Positions 44,373 to 50,738 of a DNA stretch of 50,738 bases are shown here, one piece after another (within the stretch, counting starts at the first letter, position 1; every line of letters begins with the position of its first letter). Source of the stretch: an uncultured Saprospiraceae bacterium (lineage in GTDB: Bacteria; Bacteroidota; Bacteroidia; Chitinophagales; Saprospiraceae); assembly GCA_937918905.1 (NCBI GenBank), contig CAKZSH010000098.1:1-50738 (forward strand), given 5' to 3'. The notes under the pieces are model-generated. The model worked only from the letters and a program-made list of their open reading frames with translations, was not told the origin of the DNA and did no database searches. The position numbers and the translations under genes were made by a program.

Positions 44373-44552
44373 TTATGCATCTGGAATGTCGCCGTTTCCG
44401 CCGCCATTGGAGTTTCCTCCTGCGCGGCCGTCTTTGCTGTCTGCGTGGCCGTCAACGCCTCCAGATTTTTTACCACCTTTAAGGTTTTTCATGGCCTTAG
44501 TATCCAGCATAAGCATGGATTTTTTAGCCATAAGTGATTTTAAGCTAGTCAT
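44373..44552 (-). CDS. GG-leader peptide, possible RiPP or secreted signal-peptide precursor
   Basis: 59 aa from ATG 44552. The leader of about 27 residues (MTSLKSLMAKKSMLML, then AMKNLKGG) is basic and amphipathic and ends in Gly-Gly, as in precursors cleaved and exported by PCAT-type ABC transporters in Bacteroidota. The tail (KKSGGVDGHADSKDGRAGG, then a run rich in Asn and Gly, ending DIPDA) is Gly/Asp/Asn-rich and has no Cys, so it is not a lanthipeptide or sactipeptide. By my count the leader half is 33% GC and the tail half 61% GC, with GGC, GAC and CGC codons rare elsewhere here. A perfect 20-bp palindrome lies 46 bp upstream. No maturation enzyme is in the window. The function is unproven. 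Confidence 0.7.
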   Translation of the reverse strand: MTSLKSLMAKKSMLMLDTKAMKNLKGGKKSGGVDGHADSKDGRAGGNSNGGGNGDIPDA

Positions 44553-44598
44553 CTTGAAAAATTTTTCATGGTTAACAATAGATTATAATAATAGATTC

Positions 44599-44618
44599 AC
44601 TTAGAATTAATTCTAAGT
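44599..44618. promoter_or_regulatory. Perfect 20-bp palindrome upstream of the GG-leader peptide
   Basis: ACTTAGAATTAATTCTAAGT has no mismatch and no loop, the shape of a dimeric repressor or activator operator and not of an RNA hairpin. It is centred about 57 bp before the peptide's start codon. Confidence 0.6.
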
Positions 44619-44716
44619 AAAATATCTTTAGAGGGGAATAATTTCAAATTTTGTGGGAAGTAATAAAAAGGGAGATTTAGAGAGGGGTTCTTTATTTTGA
44701 ACTAGGTACTAAATCT

Positions 44717-44893
44717 ATGCCAAACTTAATTTTTTTATTTGTAAGAAATATTTTTTTCAATATCATGCCTTGCCAACTCCGAGGGAAAGCAGCGAGTAAA
44801 ACTAGGGCTCGTGAAGCCTATCGAATCGCTTTAAGAAAACCTACCGTTCCTCTTTCTCTTCTCTCAAGTTTCGCAAAGCTGTATGCTGAATAA
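44717..44893 (+). CDS. Doubtful 58-aa open frame
   Basis: ATG 44717 to TAA 44893. The first 16 residues are hydrophobic (MPNLIFLFVRNIFFNI); the rest is basic (KAASKTRAREAYRIALRK). It has higher GC than its surroundings and ends one base before the bshB1 stop on the other strand. It may be a remnant of a gene or a chance frame. Otherwise the 44619-44893 gap holds nothing that I can name. Confidence 0.2.
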   Translation: MPNLIFLFVRNIFFNIMPCQLRGKAASKTRAREAYRIALRKPTVPLSLLSSFAKLYAE

Positions 44894-45610
44894 TTAAAAA
44901 ATATCAAACAAGTCATTTACAACTACTGGACGAGCAGTATTGAAACCTTCGGCAAATTCTACACCAGAAGTCCTACCATATATATTACTCTTCGCTCTTA
45001 CAGAATCTAAAAAGCTTTTACTTGAAATAGGAGAAGTCAGCTCTTTTGATTTTGGATTATAAAATTGAGAACCAAAGCATAAAACAGTATCTATTTTTGC
45101 ATCCATATATCCTGTTATATCTACTACAAAATCAGGAGTTAAAGTATGATCTTGAATATAGTGATAGACCGCTTTGGGTCGCCATCGGGCTTGCAATTTC
45201 TTTTTATGATAGGTTTTTACTTTTACCAAACCTGCAATAAAACAGGCATCTGCTGTTAATTTAGCAGCTCTGCCATGATCGGGATGACGATCAGAAAGAG
45301 CATTGGCAAGAACAATTTCTGGTTGATAAAGCCTAATGATTTTAGCTATTTTCAACATATTCTCTTTGGTATGTTGAAAAAAACCATCTTTCATTTTAAG
45401 GTTTTCTCTTACCAAAGCTCCCATTTTTTTCCTGGCAGCCTCTGCTTCTTTTAACCTTAAAGTTCCAGATCCTCTAGTTCCTAACTCTCCCCTGGTTAAA
45501 TCTAAAATTCCTACTTTCTTTCCCATTTCAATATGTTTCAGAAGAGTGCCTCCACATCCCAACTCTACATCATCAGGATGAACGCCAATTGCTAAAATAT
45601 CTAATTTCAT
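44894..45610 (-). CDS. bshB1: N-acetylglucosaminyl-malate deacetylase (bacillithiol synthesis)
   Basis: 238 aa, LmbE/PIG-L fold. Zinc ligands are in AIGVHPDDVELGCGG (His11, Asp14) and SDRHPDHGR (His112), with Asp13 as the probable base. The segments LTRGELGTRGS and GFFQHTKEN are typical of BshB1. It removes the acetyl group from GlcNAc-malate, the second step of bacillithiol synthesis, in the cytoplasm. bshA and bshC are not in the window. A glutathione-peroxidase gene lies upstream on the same strand, separated by a 309-bp repeat-filled gap. Confidence 0.94.
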   Translation of the reverse strand: MKLDILAIGVHPDDVELGCGGTLLKHIEMGKKVGILDLTRGELGTRGSGTLRLKEAEAARKKMGALVRENLKMKDGFFQHTKENMLKIAKIIRLYQPEIVLANALSDRHPDHGRAAKLTADACFIAGLVKVKTYHKKKLQARWRPKAVYHYIQDHTLTPDFVVDITGYMDAKIDTVLCFGSQFYNPKSKELTSPISSKSFLDSVRAKSNIYGRTSGVEFAEGFNTARPVVVNDLFDIF

Positions 45611-45635
45611 TTTTTCTTATCGGTTGAAATAAACA

Positions 45636-45740
45636 ATCAATCAAAATCAAAATGCCAATCAAAATCAAAACACAAATTATGAGTCAAAAATATTGTGAAT
45701 TTTGATTTTGATTGACATTTTGATTTTGATTCTTTATTTG
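45636..45740. repeat. TTTTGATTTTGATTGACATT palindrome, both arms present
   Basis: AATCAAAATCAAAATGCCAA at the left and TTGACATTTTGATTTTGATT at the right surround a short centre. Single arms of the same kind end the composite repeats at 6290-6345 and 38505-38545. Confidence 0.8.
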
Positions 45741-45746
45741 ATTTTT

Positions 45747-45915
45747 AGGGAGTAGGAATTAAATAACCTACCCGTATGAAGAGATTATTTTTTAATATGA
45801 GGAAATGAAAAAATTAAGGCATACCCTTCGGTACGGCTTCACTTTTTCATAGCGAAGCGAAATCATATTGAAAAAGAAGCCTTCAGATGGGTAGGTTATT
45901 TATTTCCTACTCCCT
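45747..45915. repeat. AGGGAGTAGG palindromic element
   Basis: Arms AGGGAGTAGGAATTAAATAA (45747 onward) and TTATTTATTTCCTACTCCCT (ending 45915) enclose about 115 bp with an inner imperfect palindrome (TTTCATAGCGAAGCGAAATC area). A solo copy of the arm is at 37896-37925. Together with 45636-45740 it fills the gap between bshB1 and the peroxidase gene. Confidence 0.85.
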
Positions 45916-45919
45916 AAAA

Positions 45920-46435
45920 TTAAGCTTTTAATAATTTTCGAATAGAACGCTTTATTTTTGAAGACAAAGGATTAGTAATCGTGTAGAAATAATCCACTAC
46001 TCTCCCATCTTTATCTACCAAATATTTATGAAAATTCCACTTTGGAGATGAATTCACTTTCCCATTTAATTTCTTGCTAGAAAGGAATTGAAAAAGTTCA
46101 CTTGCATTTCTTCCTTTAACATGAGTTTTTTCAAAAATAGGATATTGAGCATTGTATTGAACCATACAAAATTGTTGCAAGGCTTCACCCTCCAATGGCT
46201 CTTGACCTGCAAAATCGTTGGAAGGGAAAGCCAATATTTCAAAATCTTCCTCTTTAAATTCTTCATACAACTTCTCCATAGCATCAAGTTGTGGTGTAAA
46301 TCCACACTTTGAAGCAGTATTAACTATCAATAAGACTTTACCTTCGAAAGCCGCCAAATCCACTTCTTTTCCACTAATATCATTGACTTTAAATTGATGA
46401 ATACTTTTAATATTTAATTCTTTTTTTGTAGGCAT
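45920..46435 (-). CDS. Glutathione peroxidase-family thiol peroxidase
   Basis: 171 aa, Cys form. Peroxidatic Cys44 is in NTASKCGFT, Gln78 in FPSNDFAGQEP, and Trp133-Asn134 in PKWNFHKY, completing the catalytic tetrad. A further Cys90 in the helix (LQQFC) is at the usual resolving position, so the enzyme probably uses thioredoxin and not glutathione. There is no signal peptide, so it is cytoplasmic. It reduces hydroperoxides. bshB1 is the next gene on the strand, but repeats separate them. Confidence 0.94.
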   Translation of the reverse strand: MPTKKELNIKSIHQFKVNDISGKEVDLAAFEGKVLLIVNTASKCGFTPQLDAMEKLYEEFKEEDFEILAFPSNDFAGQEPLEGEALQQFCMVQYNAQYPIFEKTHVKGRNASELFQFLSSKKLNGKVNSSPKWNFHKYLVDKDGRVVDYFYTITNPLSSKIKRSIRKLLKA

Positions 46436-46614
46436 TGAATTCTATTTAAAATATACGTAAATTGAATGTAGACATATAACCCCTCTCACCCTCCAATTGT
46501 TTTATCCCTCCATAAGTTTATTCGTGTAAAGCGTTTCTTTACAACGGCATATTAATTGATACCATATTATATGGTTATCTCTTTATCAATTATTTTCGCT
46601 CAACTAAATAAATT

Positions 46615-47049
46615 ATGAATTTATTAAAAAAATTAATCTTAATGAGTTTTGTTTTTCTGAGTTTTAGTATTGGCAATTATACTATGGCACAAAATAATCA
46701 AAATACCTCATTGGAAAAAATACCTCCTCCAGTTGATTTTAATCAAGAGGAAATTGAAAAAATAAAAACACTTATCGAACAACAACTGAAAACTAGGGTA
46801 AGTGAAGCTGAATTCAGTATGATGGGAAAAGCCAATAAGGATAACTTAGCTTTATTCAAACTAATTGATGAGACGCAAAAGGAAAATCCTTTTTTTAGTC
46901 AGTCTCATATTTCTTACATCATAGAATCGATGGAAGAACGAATGGGATTAAGAAGGCCTCAACCTAAATTAGAAAAGACTTCGAATACTTCAATAAATCC
47001 ACAAAATCCACAGGTTTCAAAATTACCCAAGGGAAAACGGGATAACTAA
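46615..47049 (+). CDS. Small exported protein, 144 aa
   Basis: A signal peptide is present (LLKKLILMSFVFLSFSIGNY, cleavage after TMAQ). The mature part is Gln/Glu/Asn-rich and helical, followed by a Pro/Asn/Lys-rich disordered tail (QPKLEKTSNTSINPQNPQV). No motif is recognised. A TATTTTCG box at 46591-46598 is a one-mismatch -7 element, 16 bp before the ATG. A strong terminator follows the gene. Function unknown. Confidence 0.75.
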   Translation: MNLLKKLILMSFVFLSFSIGNYTMAQNNQNTSLEKIPPPVDFNQEEIEKIKTLIEQQLKTRVSEAEFSMMGKANKDNLALFKLIDETQKENPFFSQSHISYIIESMEERMGLRRPQPKLEKTSNTSINPQNPQVSKLPKGKRDN

Positions 47050-47080
47050 TAATCTACATTTTAAATCATATTTATAAAAA

Positions 47081-47121
47081 AAAAGACCTCTGCTGATTAA
47101 ATTTCAGCAGAGGTCTTTTTT
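47081..47121 (+). terminator. Terminator of the 144-aa gene
   Basis: AAAAGACCTCTGCTGA, loop of 7, TCAGCAGAGGTCTTTT. The stem is perfect and flanked by A and T runs on both sides. Confidence 0.93.
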
Positions 47122-47224
47122 GATTTACAATGCCCTTCTTTAGTATAACTAAAAGAATAATTCTCCGTAAAATTACAATTGATAACCTCATTAAAATCTA
47201 GTCTATTAATTAAATTAATATCAT

Positions 47225-47232
47225 TATTTTTG
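47225..47232 (+). promoter_or_regulatory. Promoter -7 box before the VCBS/UnbV lipoprotein gene
   Basis: TATTTTTG followed by CAC is a full match to TAnnTTTG, 42 bp before the ATG at 47275. A transcription start at about 47238 would exclude the upstream TTG at 47179 as start codon. Confidence 0.5.
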
Positions 47233-47274
47233 CACGTCAAAGAATATCACTCTCATTTATCTTCATTGAATATT

Positions 47275-50200
47275 ATGAAAAAAATTAAATCCCACGTTAC
47301 GATAGGTTACTGTTTATTATTTTTTGTGCTCCTAGTTTTTTCCTGTGGAGAAAAAGAACCAACCTCTGCCTCAACACCAACATCCACGATTCCCTCTTCT
47401 CCTAAAACTTCTTTAAATAAAATATTTCAAATTGTAGATCCTTCCGCAAGTGGAGTTACTTTTTCTAATTCTATAAAAGAAGATTACAGTTATAATATTC
47501 TCACTTTCGAATATTTATACAATGGCGGTGGCGTTGCCGTAGGAGATATCAACAATGATGGATTACCTGATCTCTATTTTTCAGGGACTTTTGTTTCCAA
47601 TAAACTATACCTGAACAAAGGCGATTTCAAATTTGAGGATATTACCGATCAAGCGGGTGTAGGAGCAAAAGATGGATTTAAAACAGGAGTAACCATGGCA
47701 GATGTCAACAATGATGGCTGGTTGGATATTTTTGTTTGTCGAACTAGTAAGGCTGATAATGGAAAAAAAGACAATCGACTATTTATCAATAACAAGAATC
47801 CCGATGGTTCGGGACGGGTCACATTTTCGGAACAAGCCAAACAATTTGGACTAAATGATAATAGTAATTCTAATCATGCTAACTTTTTTGATTATGATAA
47901 TGATGGCGATTTGGACTTGTACTTACTCAATCATCGACTAGGATTCAAGGATGCCGTACACATGGATTTACAACAAAATCCTGACGGATCTATTGTTAGA
48001 AAAACTGCTCCTAAAACTCCATTCGAATCTGATCGTCTATATCGAAATGATAATGGTCGATATGTAGATGTTACCAAATCAGCAGGAATTGAAAATTCAG
48101 CATTTGGATTAAGTGCAACTGTGGCTGACTTAAATCAAGATGGATATATGGATGTCTACGTCGCTAATGATTATATCGAACCTGACTATGTTTATATCAA
48201 TAATGGTAATGGAACTTTTACTGATAAATTTTTCGATTACCTCCGACACTCCAGCCAAAACAGTATGGGATGCGATATTGCTGATTACAATAATGATGGT
48301 TTGTTGGATATTATAGTCTTAGATATGATTGCTGAAGATCCAATTCGTTACAAAGAATTGATGAATGTGATGCGTAAAGATAGATACCAAGCTCTGGTTC
48401 AATATGGTTATGGGCATCAAGCGGGAAGAAATATGCTGCAATTAAATAATGGTAATAATACATTTAGCGAAATAGGACAACTAGCAGGCGTCTCCAATAC
48501 CGATTGGAGTTGGGGAGCTCTTATTGCAGATTTTGACAATGATGGATGGAAGGATATTTACATCGGAAATGGATATAAAAAAGATGTAACTAACCTCGAT
48601 TATATGAGCTATACCAGAGACTCCATTGAAAAATCTGGCGGGGTGACCAGAAGGCGTTTTCCAGACATCAATACCTACCTCAATATGATTCCAAATCAAA
48701 AGTTAGTGAACTACGCTTTTAAAAATAACAAAGACCTTACATTTACAAATGCGACTAAAGATTGGGGAATTAATGAACCTTCTTTTTCCAACGGAACGGC
48801 GTATGCAGATTTGGATGCAGATGGAGATTTGGATCTGATTGTAAACAATATTGATGACCCTGCTTTTATTTACAAAAACACCTCATCGGACGCTAACTAC
48901 CTGCAAATCAACTTATTAGGCAGTAGTAAAAACTCTCAAGCAATAGGAACAAAGGTGAAAATCTATACTGGTAATGAAATTCAATTCTTAGAAAAATCAG
49001 CAAACCGAGGCTTCTTCTCAGGTAGTGAAACCTTGCTGCATTTTGGACTTGGCAATCACTCCAATGTGGACAAAATCGAAATCACTTGGATGGATGGAAA
49101 AACACATGTGGTAGAAAATATCGCTGCCAATCAACGAATAACTTACAAGCATAGCGAAGCCAATAACAAAGCAATTACAAAAAATAAATCCAATCCTATT
49201 TTTACAGAAAAAAGCAATGCGCTTAACTTGAATTATACGCATCAGGAAAATGTTTTTGATGACTTTAATCGAGAACGTTTGATGCCTCATAAGTTGTCTA
49301 ATTTGGGGCCTCATATTTCCAAAGGAGATGTCAATGGAGATGGGTTGGAAGATTTTTATATTGGAGGTGCGGCTAATAGTTCAGGCGCATTATTTATTCA
49401 AAATCAAAATAGTAAATTTCAAACTCAATCAGCAACAACTTGGGAAGCAGATAAATTCTTTGAAGATTTAGAGAGCGTATTCTTTGATGCAGATGGGGAT
49501 CAAGATTTAGATTTGTATGTAGTAAGTGGAGGAAATGCAAGTCCTTTTAATTCGACTAATTATCAAGATCGACTTTATATAAATGATGGTAAAGGTAATT
49601 TTACAAAATCCAACAATACACTTCCAAAAATAAATTCAAGTGGCGCATGTGTTGCTGCATTCGATTATGATGCCGATGGAGATCAAGATATTATTGTGGG
49701 AGGACGATCAGTTGCAGGTAAATATCCGAGTACACCTCGTAGCTTAATTTTAAATAACAATAAAGGTACATTTTCTGATGTGACCAATAGCGTAGGTGCT
49801 GATTTGGAAAAAATTGGGATGGTGACCGATTTGCAATTTGCAGATTTAGATAAAGATGGAAAGGCTGAAATTATTGCAGTTGGAGAATTTATGCCCATCA
49901 CCATTTTTGATTTTAATGGTAAAAAAATAAAAAACGTAACGGCTAAATATGGTTTACAAAATACATCAGGTTGGTGGAATTGTTTTGCAGTTGAAGACTT
50001 TGACAAGGATGGTGATCTTGATGTCATTGCTGGTAACCTTGGAGAAAATACGCGTATCAAAGCCTCTGATAATCAACCGATTATGATGTATTCTAATGAT
50101 TTCGATGGCAACGGAAGTTTAGATCCGATACTCACTTTTAATCTAAATGGAAAACAATATCCTTACGCAGGTCGGGATCATTTGATTCTTCAAGTACCTG

Positions 50201-50694
50201 GAGTAAAACGTAATTTTAATCGATATAAAAAATATGCGAGAGCAGATATTTATAAAATTTTCCCAAAGGACAAAATTGCTTCTAGCCAACAATTAAAGGC
50301 TAATTTGATGTCATCTGTTCTTTTAAAAAATGAAGGTGGCCGTTTTTCCATAACAAAGCTTTTACCAGAAGCTCAAATGTCTCCTACCCAAGAAATATTG
50401 ACAGGTGATTATAATGGTGATGGTAATTTAGATGCATTGCTGGTAGGTAACAATGATGCTGCGGAAACAGAAACAGGAGTTTATGATGCTTCGAATGGAA
50501 CCCTTTTGATGGGAGATGGAAAAGGAAATTTTCAATTTGCACCTAATTCCAAACATGGTCTTTGGGCAAGTAATCAGGCTCGTGATGCTGTTGCTTTAAA
50601 ATTAGCAAATGGGAATACATTGTTATTAATTGCAAATAATAGTGGAAAGTTACAAGCCTTTGAGCAGTCTGGAAATAGAATCCCTGTTCAATAA
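47275..50694 (+). CDS. VCBS/FG-GAP repeat lipoprotein with ASPIC/UnbV domain
   Basis: The ATG at 47275 gives 1139 aa with a lipoprotein signal ending LVFSC (Cys24). An upstream TTG would bury this signal and is rejected. At least ten FG-GAP/VCBS repeats with the calcium-binding pattern D-x-(N/D)-x-DG-x-x-D (DINNDGLPDLY, DVNNDGWLDIF, DYDNDGDLDLY) form one or two beta propellers. Between them, about 540-622, is the ASPIC/UnbV domain (GSSKNSQAIGTKVKIYTGN, then ITWMDGKTHVVENI). Related proteins (CRTAC1-like) are surface-exposed in Bacteroidota and often encoded by SusCD-type loci; no SusC/SusD gene is in view. The ligand is unknown. Confidence 0.92.
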   Translation: MKKIKSHVTIGYCLLFFVLLVFSCGEKEPTSASTPTSTIPSSPKTSLNKIFQIVDPSASGVTFSNSIKEDYSYNILTFEYLYNGGGVAVGDINNDGLPDLYFSGTFVSNKLYLNKGDFKFEDITDQAGVGAKDGFKTGVTMADVNNDGWLDIFVCRTSKADNGKKDNRLFINNKNPDGSGRVTFSEQAKQFGLNDNSNSNHANFFDYDNDGDLDLYLLNHRLGFKDAVHMDLQQNPDGSIVRKTAPKTPFESDRLYRNDNGRYVDVTKSAGIENSAFGLSATVADLNQDGYMDVYVANDYIEPDYVYINNGNGTFTDKFFDYLRHSSQNSMGCDIADYNNDGLLDIIVLDMIAEDPIRYKELMNVMRKDRYQALVQYGYGHQAGRNMLQLNNGNNTFSEIGQLAGVSNTDWSWGALIADFDNDGWKDIYIGNGYKKDVTNLDYMSYTRDSIEKSGGVTRRRFPDINTYLNMIPNQKLVNYAFKNNKDLTFTNATKDWGINEPSFSNGTAYADLDADGDLDLIVNNIDDPAFIYKNTSSDANYLQINLLGSSKNSQAIGTKVKIYTGNEIQFLEKSANRGFFSGSETLLHFGLGNHSNVDKIEITWMDGKTHVVENIAANQRITYKHSEANNKAITKNKSNPIFTEKSNALNLNYTHQENVFDDFNRERLMPHKLSNLGPHISKGDVNGDGLEDFYIGGAANSSGALFIQNQNSKFQTQSATTWEADKFFEDLESVFFDADGDQDLDLYVVSGGNASPFNSTNYQDRLYINDGKGNFTKSNNTLPKINSSGACVAAFDYDADGDQDIIVGGRSVAGKYPSTPRSLILNNNKGTFSDVTNSVGADLEKIGMVTDLQFADLDKDGKAEIIAVGEFMPITIFDFNGKKIKNVTAKYGLQNTSGWWNCFAVEDFDKDGDLDVIAGNLGENTRIKASDNQPIMMYSNDFDGNGSLDPILTFNLNGKQYPYAGRDHLILQVPGVKRNFNRYKKYARADIYKIFPKDKIASSQQLKANLMSSVLLKNEGGRFSITKLLPEAQMSPTQEILTGDYNGDGNLDALLVGNNDAAETETGVYDASNGTLLMGDGKGNFQFAPNSKHGLWASNQARDAVALKLANGNTLLLIANNSGKLQAFEQSGNRIPVQ

Positions 50695-50707
50695 AAAGTC
50701 AGTTCCT

Positions 50708-50738
50708 TGTAACCGCCAACTTCAGTTGGCAGGTTGTC
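50708..50738. repeat. Left arm of a GTAACCGCCAACTTCAGTT element, cut by the window edge
   Basis: CTTGTAACCGCCAACTTCAG begins 13 bp after the stop of the preceding gene and matches the outer arms at 210-238 and 439-467. The second arm should lie beyond the window. Confidence 0.8.

Noticed and set aside
44151-44537. 128-aa plus-strand open frame opposite the GG-leader peptide
   Set aside because: It spans a strong terminator and the start of the histidine kinase, has no motif and biased composition, and is best explained as the antisense of the peptide gene.
1-50738. tRNA, rRNA, complete insertion sequence, prophage or restriction system
   Set aside because: I looked for conserved tRNA arms, rRNA segments, transposase motifs and phage genes in the gaps and saw none; the lone HNH protein has no partner.

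Overview
This AT-rich window comes from a Bacteroidota chromosome, most likely a Saprospiria-type member, though that rank is an inference. The phylum-level evidence is: a secreted protein with a type IX secretion (T9SS) C-terminal sorting domain and SprB-like repeats; many SPII lipoproteins; an OmpA protein with thrombospondin type-3 repeats; a bacillithiol enzyme (BshB1); promoter-like TAnnTTTG boxes; and no Shine-Dalgarno sequences. I saw no rRNA, tRNA, CRISPR array, complete insertion sequence or phage gene.

Layout. 1-9.5 kb: a partial gene end, a hypothetical protein, a large T9SS protein, small lipoprotein or membrane proteins, a CarboxypepD_reg-like protein, and a decayed bestrophin channel directly before a beta-carbonic anhydrase. 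9.8-17 kb (minus strand): a WG-repeat lipoprotein, the translation cluster infC-[barrel-like gene]-rpmI-rplT, and clpC. 17.9-20.1 kb (plus): STAS protein, RNase Z and an NlpC/P60 lipoprotein. 20.3-23.2 kb (minus): a tandem DinB-like protein, rfbC and der. 23.5-28.1 kb (plus): a four-gene polysaccharide cluster of flippase, two GT4 and one GT2. 28.5-37.6 kb: OmpA/TSP3, a two-gene unit with a LOG-like protein, photolyase, a probably truncated M43-like metalloprotease, TPR lipoprotein, methyltransferase and HNH protein. 37.9-41.6 kb: a nucleotide-cyclase remnant, an acyl-CoA carboxylase beta subunit, a 46-aa membrane peptide and a THUMP RNA methyltransferase. 41.7-50.7 kb: a small secreted protein, a TPR histidine kinase preceded by a GG-leader peptide gene, bshB1, a glutathione peroxidase, a small secreted protein and a large VCBS/UnbV lipoprotein.

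The most distinctive trait is the intergenic DNA. Nearly every gap carries a long imperfect palindrome (about 80-290 bp), and at least five families recur in the window. They nest in one another, lie at or over stop codons, and two lie at the broken ends of genes (cyclase remnant, metalloprotease). One family carries 4, 2, 1 and 1 copies of an internal palindromic unit.

The best candidate for an undescribed system is the 59-aa peptide gene at 44373-44552. It has a leader ending in Gly-Gly, a Gly/Asp/Asn-rich tail of about 61% GC against 33% for the leader, a perfect 20-bp palindrome upstream, a strong terminator after it, and a membrane histidine kinase as the next gene.
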